A DNA stretch of 64,000 nucleotides, from positions 62,001-126,000 of the forward strand of contig PQAM01000015.1 of NCBI GenBank assembly GCA_003104975.1, written 5' to 3'. Positions within the stretch are counted from its first letter, which is position 1. Each line of letters starts with the position of its first letter. Shown piece after piece: positions 44,694 to 53,764 of this stretch. The DNA comes from Candidatus Methylomirabilota bacterium. Its GTDB lineage: Bacteria; Methylomirabilota; Methylomirabilia; Methylomirabilales; Methylomirabilaceae. Under the pieces are notes generated by a model, which was not told where the DNA came from, made no database searches, and saw nothing but the letters and a program-made list of their open reading frames with translations. A program made the translations under genes and the position numbers.

Positions 44694-45862
44694 CCCTCCT
44701 CCCTGCGCTCCGACTCACCGACCAGACGCCGCGCCAGCCGTAACGGCTGCGCCTCTTCGATATCGTCCGGAACCTCTTGACCCGTTGTAAAATACGAAAT
44801 GGGAACAGCCGCCGCCAGTGCGGCCTCGCACATCGGCCCTACGGTCGCGGTTTCATCGATCTTGGTGGCAATAATGGAACTGAAATGAAGCGGCCTGTAC
44901 CCCTCGACGGCCTGCAGCAGGTCGGCCCGCTTGGTGGTTGCGCTCAGGACCAGGTGGACCTCGTATCCGTCGTCGCGGCGGGCATAGGTCGCCAACTCCT
45001 CCAATTGGTCCTGCCGCCTGGCGCTCCGTCCAACCGTATCGATAAAGATCACATCGGCATCTCGATCGTTCGTCAATGCCCGCCTCAGATCCGCCGGCAG
45101 CGGCGCCACACAGAAGGGCAGTCCGATCAGTTCGGCGTAACTCTTGAGTTGCTGGGCGCCGGCAATCCGATAGGTGTCGGTGGTGATCAGCGCCACCCGT
45201 TTCCCTTCACGGAAATGACACGCGGCCGCCAGCTTGGCGATCGTTGTGGTCTTGCCGACCCCCGTCGGCCCCACCAGCGCTACGACCCGACGCCCGGAAC
45301 CCGCGTACGATATGGGCGTCCTGACGACCTCTCGAGCCAACACCTCGGCAAGCACGGACGACACCGGCGCCGCGTCGGAGGATGCCGCCTCTCGAAGTCC
45401 ATCCCTCACGGAGGCGACCCACCGACGGGCTACTCCCTCCTCGACCTCCTGGACCAGCAACGACCAGTAGATCCGGCCGAGCGCAGGCGACAGATCGGGC
45501 GGCAGGGGCCCTCGGCCGTAGAGACCGGATATCATCCCTTTGACCTGCTCAAGCTCGCGTCGCAATATCTCAAGCTCAGGTGGAGTCGGCGCCGTCGCTT
45601 CAGCAGTTGGGGTGTTGAGTGTTGAGTGTTGAGTGTTGAGTGTTGAGTCAATACTTGACACTTGACACTTGACACTTGACACTTTGGGGGGATCACCGTC
45701 CAGCGCCGCCATGACCTCCACCCCCTGTCGTCGGGTAAACGACAGACCATCGGCGAGCGGAATGCTCTTGGTGTGCAGGATGACCGCCTCCGGGCCCAAC
45801 TCTTCCCCGATTTGGCGTAACGCCTCATCCATCGTTGCGGCGCGAAATCGCTTAAGATGCAT
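44690..45862 (-). CDS. flhF: Flagellar biosynthesis GTPase FlhF
   Basis: SRP-type GTPase that directs placement of new flagella. The 390 residues show the FlhF B domain (MHLKRFRAATMDEALRQIGE), a linker, then the N and G domains: P-loop [65 protein letters not shown]. The linker at residues about 61-84 is encoded by two perfect heptanucleotide arrays (45612-45681) and looks inserted. It overlaps flhA by 11 bp and flhG by 4 bp. Confidence 0.94.
   Translation of the reverse strand: MHLKRFRAATMDEALRQIGEELGPEAVILHTKSIPLADGLSFTRRQGVEVMAALDGDPPKVSSVKCQVSSIDSTLNTQHSTLNTPTAEATAPTPPELEILRRELEQVKGMISGLYGRGPLPPDLSPALGRIYWSLLVQEVEEGVARRWVASVRDGLREAASSDAAPVSSVLAEVLAREVVRTPISYAGSGRRVVALVGPTGVGKTTTIAKLAAACHFREGKRVALITTDTYRIAGAQQLKSYAELIGLPFCVAPLPADLRRALTNDRDADVIFIDTVGRSARRQDQLEELATYARRDDGYEVHLVLSATTKRADLLQAVEGYRPLHFSSIIATKIDETATVGPMCEAALAAAVPISYFTTGQEVPDDIEEAQPLRLARRLVGESERREEG
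45612..45681 (+). repeat. Paired perfect heptamer arrays inside flhF
   Basis: 45612-45646 is five perfect copies of GTGTTGA. After GTCAATA, 45654-45681 is four perfect copies of CTTGACA. The second block is close to the reverse complement of the first, so the pair could also fold. It lies in the non-conserved linker of FlhF. One unit more or less would frameshift the gene before its GTPase domain. Confidence 0.92.
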
Positions 45863-47945
45863 CGGACAACTCCACCATTTTGAGGACCTTCACCGATACG
45901 CGCGGTCCGATCTCGCTGTACGACAGGACCGTCACCTGCGGCAGATACCGTTCGATCAGGCGTCGCAGGTGCGGGCGGACCGCGGCCGTACAGAGGAAGA
46001 CCGGCTGCCCGGAAAGCGGCAGAGTCTGTTCCACCCCTTTGGCAACGGCCTCGACCACCTTCTGCGCCAGTCTGGGTTCCAGCGCCAGATAGCTCTCCTG
46101 CTCATTTTGTATGACCGCATCGGCCAACGCCTGTTCGATGGACGGTCCGAGCGTCAGCACCGCCAACCCGCCGTCCGGCGCCATGAGCGATCGACAGATC
46201 GATTTGGCCAGCGCCTGTCGCGCATATTCGATCAGCAAGATCGGGTCTTTGGTGTACGGCGCGTAATCGGCCAGTGCCTCGAGGGTCGTCGGAAGATCCC
46301 GGATCGACACCCCCTCCATCAACAGCCCCTGCAACACCCGCTGCAGGGCGCCCAACGAAAGCTGAGCGGGAATGATCCCATCCACCAGGGCGGGATGGGT
46401 CTGCTTGATGTGGTCGAGAAGCGCCTGCACCTCCTGCCGACCAACCAACTCCCGCGCCTCCCTTCGTATGATCTCCGACAGGTGGGTAGCCACAACCGAC
46501 GAGGGATCGACGACGGTATAGCCGACGACCTGAGCGCGCTCCTTGAGCGCCGCACTGATCCACCGTGCCGGCAGCCCGAAGGTCGGCTCCTGGGTCTCGA
46601 TCCCATCCAACGCCTCCTGGGCTGTCCCCGGGTCCATGGCCAGGAAGTGCCCGACCAGGACCTCGCCCTGCGCAACCTCCACCCCTTTGATCTTGACACT
46701 GTAGCTGTTGGGTCTGAGCGACAGGTTGTCGCGGATCCTGACGGGCGGGACCACAAACCCCATATCGAGGGCGAATTGGCGGCGGATCAGTTTGATTCGA
46801 TCCAGGAGGTCTCCACCCTGGCTTGCGTCCACCAGCGGGATCAGACCGTACCCCACCTCCAACGTCAACAGGTCGAGCGGCAGGAGCGTCTCCACCTTTT
46901 CCGGACCCGATGGCGCCACCGATCCCTCCTCTCCACTCTCCCCGTCGCCGCGTCCACCCTTTGACGACCGGGTCTTGACCCTGGAATACGCAACGGCGCC
47001 GACAAGCCCCGCCACCATGAAGAACGGCAGGAAGGGCATGCCCGGAATCAGCCCGACAAACAGGAGGACGCCCGCCGTAATTCCGAGCGGCTTGGGGTGA
47101 AAGAGTATCTGGCGGCCCAGCGTGGAACTGAGCTCCGCTTCGGAGGCGGCCCTCGTCATCACGATACCGGCCGCCGTCGAGATCGCCAGGGCCGGAATCT
47201 GCGCCACCAGACCGTCGCCGACCGTCAGCAGCGTGTAGGTCTGCAGCGCCTCCATCAGATCCATCCCGTTTTGCAGGACGCCGACGGCCAAACCACCCAG
47301 GATATTGATCGCGATAATGATCATCCCGGCGATCGCGTCACCTCGAACGAACTTGCTGGCGCCGTCCATCGCGCCGTAGAAGTCGGCCTCCCTCGAGATC
47401 TCCAGCCTGCGCGCCCTAGCCTCCTGCTCGTTGATCAGCCCGGCGTTCAACTCGGCATCGATCGACAGTTGTTTCCCAGGCATGGCATCAAGGGTGAAGC
47501 GGGCGGAGACCTCGGCGATTCGCCCCGCGCCCTTGGTGATGACCATGAACTGGATCACGGCCAGGATCCCAAAGACGACCGCCCCTACGATGTAGCTGCC
47601 ACCCACTACGAAACTCCCGAACGCGTTGATGATGCGGCCTGCCGCCGCCGTGCCTTCATTGCCGTGTAACAGGACCAGGCGTGTTGAGGCGACGTTCAAC
47701 GACAGACGGAACAACGTCAGCACCAGCAAGAGCGACGGAAACACGGACAGATCGAGCGGGCGCAGGATATATAGCGAGAGGACGAAGATCAGAAGCGCCA
47801 GCGTAATGTTGGCGGCAAGCAGGAGGTCGAGGAGAAGCGGCGGGATAGGCACCAGCATCGTCAGGAGGATGCCGATACTGGCCAGCGCGACCAGGACATC
47901 ACCCTGCAATAACGGCGTCAGACGTACGGCGTGGGTCGCTTTCAT
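45852..47945 (-). CDS. flhA: Flagellar export protein FlhA
   Basis: Nonameric ring of the flagellar type III export gate. The 697-residue protein has eight N-terminal TMs (VLVALASIGILLTMLVPIPP and following), the FHIPEP signature region in PSLLLVLTLFRLSLNVASTR, then the charged loop RFTLDAMPGKQLSIDAELNA. The cytosolic domain contains VEVAQGEVLVGHFLAMDPG and VVDPSSVVATHLSE. ATG at 47945 shares a base with the flhB stop (TGATG). A GTG one codon earlier is possible. Confidence 0.96.
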   Translation of the reverse strand: MKATHAVRLTPLLQGDVLVALASIGILLTMLVPIPPLLLDLLLAANITLALLIFVLSLYILRPLDLSVFPSLLLVLTLFRLSLNVASTRLVLLHGNEGTAAAGRIINAFGSFVVGGSYIVGAVVFGILAVIQFMVITKGAGRIAEVSARFTLDAMPGKQLSIDAELNAGLINEQEARARRLEISREADFYGAMDGASKFVRGDAIAGMIIIAINILGGLAVGVLQNGMDLMEALQTYTLLTVGDGLVAQIPALAISTAAGIVMTRAASEAELSSTLGRQILFHPKPLGITAGVLLFVGLIPGMPFLPFFMVAGLVGAVAYSRVKTRSSKGGRGDGESGEEGSVAPSGPEKVETLLPLDLLTLEVGYGLIPLVDASQGGDLLDRIKLIRRQFALDMGFVVPPVRIRDNLSLRPNSYSVKIKGVEVAQGEVLVGHFLAMDPGTAQEALDGIETQEPTFGLPARWISAALKERAQVVGYTVVDPSSVVATHLSEIIRREARELVGRQEVQALLDHIKQTHPALVDGIIPAQLSLGALQRVLQGLLMEGVSIRDLPTTLEALADYAPYTKDPILLIEYARQALAKSICRSLMAPDGGLAVLTLGPSIEQALADAVIQNEQESYLALEPRLAQKVVEAVAKGVEQTLPLSGQPVFLCTAAVRPHLRRLIERYLPQVTVLSYSEIGPRVSVKVLKMVELSDAS

Positions 47946-49021
47946 CACGCCCTCTTTCGTGTTCCGCTCATCCGATAGACATAGGCCAGGATCTCCGCCA
48001 CCGCCTTATACAGATGGATCGGAATCTGTCGACCGATAGCCACGTATTTGTGCAGGGCGCGGGCCAGGGGGGGATCCTCCACAATCGGAACCCCGTGAGC
48101 CCTGGCCGTCTCGACGATCCGTTCGGCCACCAGTCTGGCGCCCTTCGCCACCACCGTCGGGGCCTCCATCGAGGTCGCATCGTACCGCATGGCCACCGCA
48201 AAATGGATCGGGTTCACGACGACCACGTCCGCTTTCGGGACATCCGCCATCATCCGCTGCATGGCCGCCTGCCGTTGCAGACTCTTGATTCGTCCCTTGA
48301 TGACCGGATCACCTTCGGTCTGCTTCGCCTCCTCCTTCACCTCTTCCCGCGTCATCCGGATCGATTTCTCGAACTGCCACCGCTGCCAGCCGTAATCCAT
48401 GGCGGCCAGCGCCAGAAACACCAGGCTGACGCGGAGCGCAAGTTGAAAACAGATCCGACCCAACCAGGTCAGCGTCTGCATCGGGGTCATATCGAGGAGG
48501 AGCGGGATCTCCGACAGATGGCCGTTGAGCGTCCGATAGACGATAAAACCGACCAGGAGGAATTTCAGGGAGGACTTGACCAACTCCGCAAGCATCCGCC
48601 CCGGCCCGAAGAGTCGTCCGAATCCTGCCGTTGGGTTCAACCGCTCCCACTTCAGCGACAAGGCGGTCGAATTCGCCATGAAGCCGACCTGCGCAACATT
48701 CGCGGCGCAGGCCACCACAACCAACGCGCCCATAAATGGCGCGAGCATCGCCGCCATCAGCAACGAGGTACTGCGCATCGCCTGATGAACCCGCGGTACG
48801 GTCAGTTCGCCGCCGAGGTCTCGTCCCAGGTGATGGCGCATGAACTCGACCAGGTTGGCCACCAGCGTGTCACTGAGCAGGTAGAAGATCAGTGTGCCGC
48901 TGAGCAACAGCAACGCCGAGTTGATCTCCTGGCTGCGCGCAACCTGGCCGCGGGCCCTGGCCTCCTGGCGACGTTTACCTGTCGCCGCTTCAGTCCGCTC
49001 CTTACCGTCATCTGGTGGCAT
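47945..49021 (-). CDS. flhB: Flagellar export switch protein FlhB
   Basis: Export-gate protein that switches substrate specificity after self-cleavage. The 358 residues contain the N-terminal charged segment (ERTEAATGKRRQEARARGQV), four TMs and the cytosolic domain with the cleavage motif as NPIH in VVVVNPIHFAVAMRYD (NPTH in most FlhB). It ends in VAEILAYVYRMSG. The Thr-to-Ile change in NPxH is a known natural variation; the cleaving Asn-Pro is kept. Overlaps fliR by 14 bp. Confidence 0.96.
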   Translation of the reverse strand: MPPDDGKERTEAATGKRRQEARARGQVARSQEINSALLLLSGTLIFYLLSDTLVANLVEFMRHHLGRDLGGELTVPRVHQAMRSTSLLMAAMLAPFMGALVVVACAANVAQVGFMANSTALSLKWERLNPTAGFGRLFGPGRMLAELVKSSLKFLLVGFIVYRTLNGHLSEIPLLLDMTPMQTLTWLGRICFQLALRVSLVFLALAAMDYGWQRWQFEKSIRMTREEVKEEAKQTEGDPVIKGRIKSLQRQAAMQRMMADVPKADVVVVNPIHFAVAMRYDATSMEAPTVVAKGARLVAERIVETARAHGVPIVEDPPLARALHKYVAIGRQIPIHLYKAVAEILAYVYRMSGTRKRA

Positions 49022-49814
49022 ATGAGAGGCTCCGCAGCAGTGTAAACAGTTCGAGGCGAACCTGGCCTGGGCTGATCCCGATCAGGTGGATAAGGAGCGG
49101 GAACGAGACCAGCAGGACCAGCAGACCGATGACAAAGGTCACCGTGAGGCCGAACGCGAAGAAATTCAGTTGCGGCACCACCCGCGCCAACAGCCCGATG
49201 GCGACGTTGGTAATCAGCACCGCCACCATGATTGGGGAGGAGAGTTTGACCGCCAGGATCAGACTCTTGCCGAACAACGCGACCAGAACCGAGGCGGCCC
49301 CAGCAGCCGCCGCCCCGGAAAACATCCCGAGCGGGATCGAGTCGAAGCTGGCCCAGATCGCCTCCAGAAAGGCGTGGTGTCCATGGAGCGTCAGAAACGT
49401 AAGTACCGTCATCAGTTCCAGGAATTGTGCGACCACTGAGGCCTGTTGCGGGAACTGCGGATCAATGACGTTGGCGATGCCGAGGCCCATCTGTACCCCG
49501 GCCATCTCCCCCGCCAGACTGATCCCCACGAACAGCAGTCGCGCCGCCAGCCCGATCACGACCCCGACCGCAACCTCCCCCATGATGCTCAGCAGCAACG
49601 ACAACGGCTCCACGTCGCGCGCAGGGAGGACGCCGTGACCGAGCAACGGGTAGAGACTGACGGCGAGGCAGAGGGCCAAACCGGCCTTGAAGGAGATGGG
49701 AAGGTGGTTGCCTGCAAAGATCGGCGCGGAGAGGAACAGACCCCCGAGACGGAAGAGGACCAACAGAAACGACGGCGAACTCCAGGCGGACACCACCATC
49801 GGATCCATCGTCAT
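49008..49814 (-). CDS. fliR: Flagellar export gate protein FliR
   Basis: Integral membrane subunit of the FliPQR export gate. The 268 residues form about six TM segments: LLVLFRLGGLFLSAPIFAG, FKAGLALCLAVSLYPLL, GVVIGLAARLLFVGISLAGE, LEAIWASFDSIPLG and a C-terminal pair. The order fliO-fliP-fliQ-fliR-flhB-flhA is canonical. Start ATG at 49814 or two codons later at 49808. Confidence 0.94.
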   Translation of the reverse strand: MTMDPMVVSAWSSPSFLLVLFRLGGLFLSAPIFAGNHLPISFKAGLALCLAVSLYPLLGHGVLPARDVEPLSLLLSIMGEVAVGVVIGLAARLLFVGISLAGEMAGVQMGLGIANVIDPQFPQQASVVAQFLELMTVLTFLTLHGHHAFLEAIWASFDSIPLGMFSGAAAAGAASVLVALFGKSLILAVKLSSPIMVAVLITNVAIGLLARVVPQLNFFAFGLTVTFVIGLLVLLVSFPLLIHLIGISPGQVRLELFTLLRSLSYATR

Positions 49815-49856
49815 ACTCCCAAGGCCCCGTACCGCATCGTCAGCCCCATGTGATCG

Positions 49857-50126
49857 CTACCGTCCGTATAGCGGCAGATTGATGAGCAGCGATGCGGTAA
49901 ATGACAGCATCGTCTTCATCATCCACGGCAAAAAGAGGATGAGCGCCACGAACACCACCACAATCTTCGGAACAAAGGCGAGCGTGGCCTCCTGGATCGA
50001 GGTCACCGCCTGAAAGATGCTGACCAGCAGCCCTATAATGAGGCCGGCAGCCAGAATGGGCGCCGACAGCAGCAGGATAAGCTGCAAGGCCTGCGTGCCC
50101 AGATCAAGGACGACCTGTGGATTCAT
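49857..50126 (-). CDS. fliQ: Flagellar export gate protein FliQ
   Basis: An 89-residue, two-TM subunit of the export gate. Family pattern: LDLGTQALQLILLLSAPILA, GLIIGLLVSIFQAVTSIQEA then TLAFVPKIV and FLPWMMKTM. The length is typical. It lies 13 bp after fliP and 42 bp before fliR. Confidence 0.96.
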   Translation of the reverse strand: MNPQVVLDLGTQALQLILLLSAPILAAGLIIGLLVSIFQAVTSIQEATLAFVPKIVVVFVALILFLPWMMKTMLSFTASLLINLPLYGR

Positions 50127-50139
50127 GCGGACCTCCGCC

Positions 50140-50871
50140 TCACTGGAATCCCATCACCAGCGAGCGCACCACCAGATGCCACCCGTCGGCCAGGACGAAC
50201 AACAGCAACTTAAACGGAAACGAGATCACCGGAGGGGGAAGAAACAGCATCCCCATTGAGATGAGCACGCTCGAGACCACCATATCGATCACGAGGAAGG
50301 GGATGAACAGGACGAATCCGATCTGAAAGGCGGTCCGCAGTTCACTGATGGCATAGGCCGGCACCAGCACCCGCGTAGGGACGGCTGCGCGGTCTTTTGG
50401 ACGCTCCAGTCGCGCCAGATGGACCATGAGGGCCAGGTCCCGTTCCCGCGTCTGCTTGAACATGAACGCCCGAAGCGGCTGCATCGCGCGCTCGAGCGCC
50501 GTCTCCTGAGAAAGCTGCCGACTCAGATAGGGCTGCAGCGCCTCCCGATTGATCTGCTCGCCCACCGGCGCCATAATGAACAGCGTCAGAAACAGCGTCA
50601 GTCCGATCAGGACCTGATTGGGCGGCATCTGCTGGGTCCCCATGGCCGTCCGCAGGAAGGAGAGGACGATGATGATCCTGGAGAACGAGGTCAGCATGAT
50701 CACGAGGGCCGGCGCCAGGGACAACAGCGTCAGCAGGATGACGATCTGTACGGCCATCGTCGGCTCCGTACCCCCCGTGTCGCCCGTTACCAACGGCAGT
50801 TGCGGGAGCGGAACAAACGAGGAGGATCCCGCAACGAGCGGCGACGCCGCAACCAGCAGTCCGGCCCCCAT
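50140..50871 (-). CDS. fliP: Flagellar export gate protein FliP
   Basis: Pentameric core of the export gate. The 243 residues include a signal-like N-terminus, IVILLTLLSLAPALVIMLTS then FSRIIIVLSFLRTAMG, GTQQMPPNQVLIGLTLFLTL, and the C-terminal SELRTAFQIGFVLFIPFLVI with SVLISMGMLFLPP, all FliP hallmarks. ATG at 50871 shares a base with the fliO stop (TGATG), so the longer in-frame start at 50961 inside fliO is rejected. Confidence 0.96.
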   Translation of the reverse strand: MGAGLLVAASPLVAGSSSFVPLPQLPLVTGDTGGTEPTMAVQIVILLTLLSLAPALVIMLTSFSRIIIVLSFLRTAMGTQQMPPNQVLIGLTLFLTLFIMAPVGEQINREALQPYLSRQLSQETALERAMQPLRAFMFKQTRERDLALMVHLARLERPKDRAAVPTRVLVPAYAISELRTAFQIGFVLFIPFLVIDMVVSSVLISMGMLFLPPPVISFPFKLLLFVLADGWHLVVRSLVMGFQ

Positions 50872-51476
50872 CAGTTCGCACCTCCGGATCCCCACAGCCT
50901 GTTCAGTCGTCTCAACCGACCCTCCAGCCCGTCCAGCGCACCCTTCCGTTCTCGCGCCCATCCCGACGGAGCGCGATGCTCGGTTCCCTCCATCGGGCCG
51001 ATGGATGCCTCATCGACGCCGCCGTCGGACGGCGCAGTTAGGACGCTCGACGGAAGCGTATGCAAGAGCGTAATCCCAGAACCGGTGTGACCCAACAGCA
51101 AGACGTCGGTTCCGACCTGTACGAGACACAACGATTCCTTCGGGCCCAGATAGGTCCGACCGAGGATCCGGACCGTCCCGTCCCGACTGGCGCCGCGCGG
51201 CCCGCGCAGCACAACCCGTTTATAGAGGTAGACGCCGAGCGCCAGGACACCCAGTACGGTCCCCAGCGCGGTAAAGACCTGCGAGGTCACCCCCGCCTCC
51301 GGCAGCGGACTTTCTGGATCGCGATAGCTCGGCAGATCAAGCGGCTGGGGATCGACAATCGACGCCGGCTCGCTCACCTGTGCGCCTTGCGGCAACTCGG
51401 CGCTCCCTGCGGATGACGGCACCGCTATCAACCAGAGTACAACCGCCACCCACATTACACCCCGTTTCCGTCTCAT
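50871..51476 (-). CDS. fliO: Flagellar biosynthesis protein FliO
   Basis: Small membrane protein that stabilises FliP assembly. The 201-residue protein has an N-terminal signal sequence (VMWVAVVLWLIAVPSSAGSA), one TM (VFTALGTVLGVLALGVYLY) and the FliO core VRILGRTYLGPKESLCLVQV with GTDVLLLGHTGSGITLL. The tail is Arg/Gly-rich. The start overlaps fliN as ATGA. Identity rests on the core motif and position. Confidence 0.9.
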   Translation of the reverse strand: MRRKRGVMWVAVVLWLIAVPSSAGSAELPQGAQVSEPASIVDPQPLDLPSYRDPESPLPEAGVTSQVFTALGTVLGVLALGVYLYKRVVLRGPRGASRDGTVRILGRTYLGPKESLCLVQVGTDVLLLGHTGSGITLLHTLPSSVLTAPSDGGVDEASIGPMEGTEHRAPSGWARERKGALDGLEGRLRRLNRLWGSGGAN

Positions 51477-52426
51477 CGCAGGTTCTTGATCCGATCGGCG
51501 ACGCTCGTAATACTGGTCAGCCTGACCCCGAAGTTCTCGTCGATGATGATGACCTCGCCCTTCGCGATCGGCTTGTCGTTCACCAGGATATCCACCGCGT
51601 CGCCGGCCTGTTTATCCAGTTCGACAATCGATCCCGGCCCGAGCTGGAGGATCTCCCGGATCTGAAGCCGGGTCCGGCCAAGTTCCACGCTGACCTGAAG
51701 ATTGACGTCGAGCAGCATATCGATTCCGTTGGTAGATCCGACCCGTTGCTCCCCCCCGCTCAGGGGAACAAACGGACTGTGAGTTGAGGCAGACGTTGCA
51801 GACACCGCACCCTCCTTCGCCGTCACGCTATCGTTATCGGTCTGAACCTGTTCCGCATCCGGCAGCAGAGACGGGGAGACGACTAACACCGCCTCCCCCG
51901 ACACTGAACCGTCACGCATGATACGTGCCACGCAGAGCCACGGAGCGGGCGCCTCGTCGCGGAATACCGCAAGGCAGGCCCCGGCCTCGACCCCGTCCGC
52001 CACAGCCTCCGCCTCGAAGGTCACCGGTCTCCCTAACGCGCTTCGCATCGCGGTGCCCAGGCTTCCGCTGATCTGATTCACGGCCTCCGAGAGCGCGTCA
52101 CGGCAATCCGCAGACAATTCCGCCCCCGATGCGGGCTCCTCTCCCAGAATCAGGTGCGCCAGGGTCACGGCGTCGGACGCCCGCCAGATCAAGAGCTGCG
52201 TCCCGACAAGACCCTGGGTCGCCCGTATCGTCATGCCGATGCACGGTCCAGGCAGCAGCGGGTTCAGCGTCGAGGGCGATCCCGGAACCATCCGATCCAC
52301 CGTAAGCTGGACCGGCCGACCGCATAGGGCCGAGAAGACCTTGGATGCGGCCTCACAGACGAGCTTCCCGTGCCGCTCCAATGCCGAGGACGTCGCCTGA
52401 TTGTGTTGGTCAGTGGTGGACGCCAT
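51473..52426 (-). CDS. fliN: Flagellar motor switch protein FliN/FliY
   Basis: C-ring protein. The last about 75 residues are a SpoA/FliN domain: LLDVNLQVSVELGRTRLQIR then EILQLGPGSIVELDKQAGDA, VDILVNDKPIAKGEVIIIDE and FGVRLTSI. The 317-residue length exceeds a plain FliN (about 100-140). The N-terminal region (residues about 15-200; LILGEEPASGAELSADCRDA and LSEAVNQISGSLGTAMR) resembles the CheC-like domain of FliY, so it is probably FliY-type, possibly with CheY-P phosphatase or scaffold function. ATG at 52426 overlaps fliM by 17 bp. Longer starts lie inside fliM. Confidence 0.92.
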   Translation of the reverse strand: MASTTDQHNQATSSALERHGKLVCEAASKVFSALCGRPVQLTVDRMVPGSPSTLNPLLPGPCIGMTIRATQGLVGTQLLIWRASDAVTLAHLILGEEPASGAELSADCRDALSEAVNQISGSLGTAMRSALGRPVTFEAEAVADGVEAGACLAVFRDEAPAPWLCVARIMRDGSVSGEAVLVVSPSLLPDAEQVQTDNDSVTAKEGAVSATSASTHSPFVPLSGGEQRVGSTNGIDMLLDVNLQVSVELGRTRLQIREILQLGPGSIVELDKQAGDAVDILVNDKPIAKGEVIIIDENFGVRLTSITSVADRIKNLR

Positions 52427-53411
52427 TCGTCGATCTCCCCTCTGACATATCCGCGACAAGCTGAACAGCCCGCTTTCTGCGCGAGGTCCCGACCTTGACG
52501 ACATATTTCGGGACCCCCTCCACCTCAAGGACGCCGAGGGACGACGCTCCCATATCCAGGCGTACGATATCACCGACGTTGAGACGGCTGAGTTCATGGA
52601 CCGTCAACGGGATCGATCCAAGCAACGCTCGGACGCTGAGCCCGACGACCGGCATGGCCCGGGCGATCTCGCCCGAGGCCCCCTCATCCATCTCCTCCCT
52701 GTGACCCGCGATCCATCGTCGCAACGAAAGACTCGGAAGCACCGGCTCCAGCATGGACAAGGGGAAGCACAGGTTCATCACCCCCTCGACCTCGCCGATC
52801 CTTACGTCGAAACCGATCAGGATGACCATGTCGGTCGGCGCGGCGAGTTGGAGGAAGCCGGGATTGACCTCCAGATTCAACAGCTCAAACTGAAAGAGGT
52901 CGACGCGGCTCCAGGCGCTCCGCAGGTCCTCCAGCGTATGCCGGAACAGCTTAGATACCAGCGCGCGTTCGATCTCGGTGAGTTCTCGCGCGACATCGGG
53001 GATACGTCCGGCCCCCCCGAGGATCCGATCGATGATGTAGAAGATCAACCGCGGCGGGAGTTCGGCAATGGCGCCGCCCTTAAGCGGTCTCATTCCGAAG
53101 ATCCCCAGACAGGCGGGATAGCTGACCGATGCGATGTATTCGGCATACGCGATCTGTTCGACCAGGGTCGGCCGAATCTCGACGAAGGTCCTCAGCAGCG
53201 GCGAGAGCGACCCCCCCATCTGTTTGGCGAAGCGGCCGTGAAGCATCTGAAGGGCCTGAAGCTGCTCTTTCGAAATCCGGTTGGGCCGGCGGAAGTCGTA
53301 CCGGATAAATGGTCGCTTGACCTGGGTGGCGGCGGCGACGGTCGGGACGGTCCCCTTGGCGGCCGCCGACAACAGCGAATCGATCTCTTCCTGTGTCAGG
53401 ATCTCACTCAT
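52410..53411 (-). CDS. fliM: Flagellar motor switch protein FliM
   Basis: C-ring protein that binds CheY-P. The 333 residues start MSEILTQEEIDSLLSA, matching the N-terminal CheY-binding/LSQxEIDxLL motif of FliM. The CheC-like middle domain follows (FIRYDFRRPNRISKEQLQAL, GMRPLKGGAIAELPPRLIFY, then IIDRILGG) and a SpoA-type C-terminal domain (ALLGSIPLTVHELSRLNVGD). First gene after the sigma-54 promoter. Confidence 0.96.
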   Translation of the reverse strand: MSEILTQEEIDSLLSAAAKGTVPTVAAATQVKRPFIRYDFRRPNRISKEQLQALQMLHGRFAKQMGGSLSPLLRTFVEIRPTLVEQIAYAEYIASVSYPACLGIFGMRPLKGGAIAELPPRLIFYIIDRILGGAGRIPDVARELTEIERALVSKLFRHTLEDLRSAWSRVDLFQFELLNLEVNPGFLQLAAPTDMVILIGFDVRIGEVEGVMNLCFPLSMLEPVLPSLSLRRWIAGHREEMDEGASGEIARAMPVVGLSVRALLGSIPLTVHELSRLNVGDIVRLDMGASSLGVLEVEGVPKYVVKVGTSRRKRAVQLVADMSEGRSTNGVHH

Positions 53412-53764
53412 CGGACCAGCAGTGCTCCGTGGTTAGTGACCGGCATCCAGTGATTGCTCTACGGGGATGTATAGCAAGTGCAGTGCCAGCAGAAGCTGGA
53501 CAAACTGGCGGTGGAAGGTGTGATTTTCGAGCGGATCAGAGGCTTTGACGGACCCCCCGTCGATCGGCGCGATCAATAGTTCACCGCCTCAGCGGCAACA
53601 GCCTCTGAAAGTGCACAATGACAGGGAGATAGCGAGGGCGATGAAATCTGATCACATGGAAAAGAATTGGCCGTATCGCTGCGGCGGGGACGAGGCACGG
53701 GACAGGGGAAATGGGATGGACGATATGAAATATTGGACGGCAGGCGCAGAAACGAACGACGCCT
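53412..53764. other. Intergenic region between fliL and fliM
   Basis: 353 bp without a convincing gene. It holds the sigma-54 promoter at 53473. An open frame on the plus strand (53545-53787) has no recognisable similarity and overlaps the fliL end, so it is not called. No intrinsic terminator after fliL was found. Confidence 0.6.
53473..53488 (-). promoter_or_regulatory. Sigma-54 promoter upstream of fliM
   Basis: On the minus strand CTGGCACTGCACTTGCTA contains TGGCAC (53488-53483), five bases, TTGCT (53477-53473). The invariant GG and GC are 12 bp apart, the required -24/-12 spacing, with a full match to TGGCAC-N5-TTGCW. The predicted start near 53462 gives an about 50-nt leader to fliM. 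Upstream sequence would host an activator (FleQ/FlrC-type), not itself in this window. Confidence 0.82.

Noticed and set aside
45669-46964. 431-codon plus-strand frame opposite flhA
   Set aside because: Shadow of flhA; composition rich in Arg/Gln/His/Asp as expected for antisense frames.
48014-49045. 343-codon plus-strand frame opposite flhB
   Set aside because: Antisense shadow of flhB.
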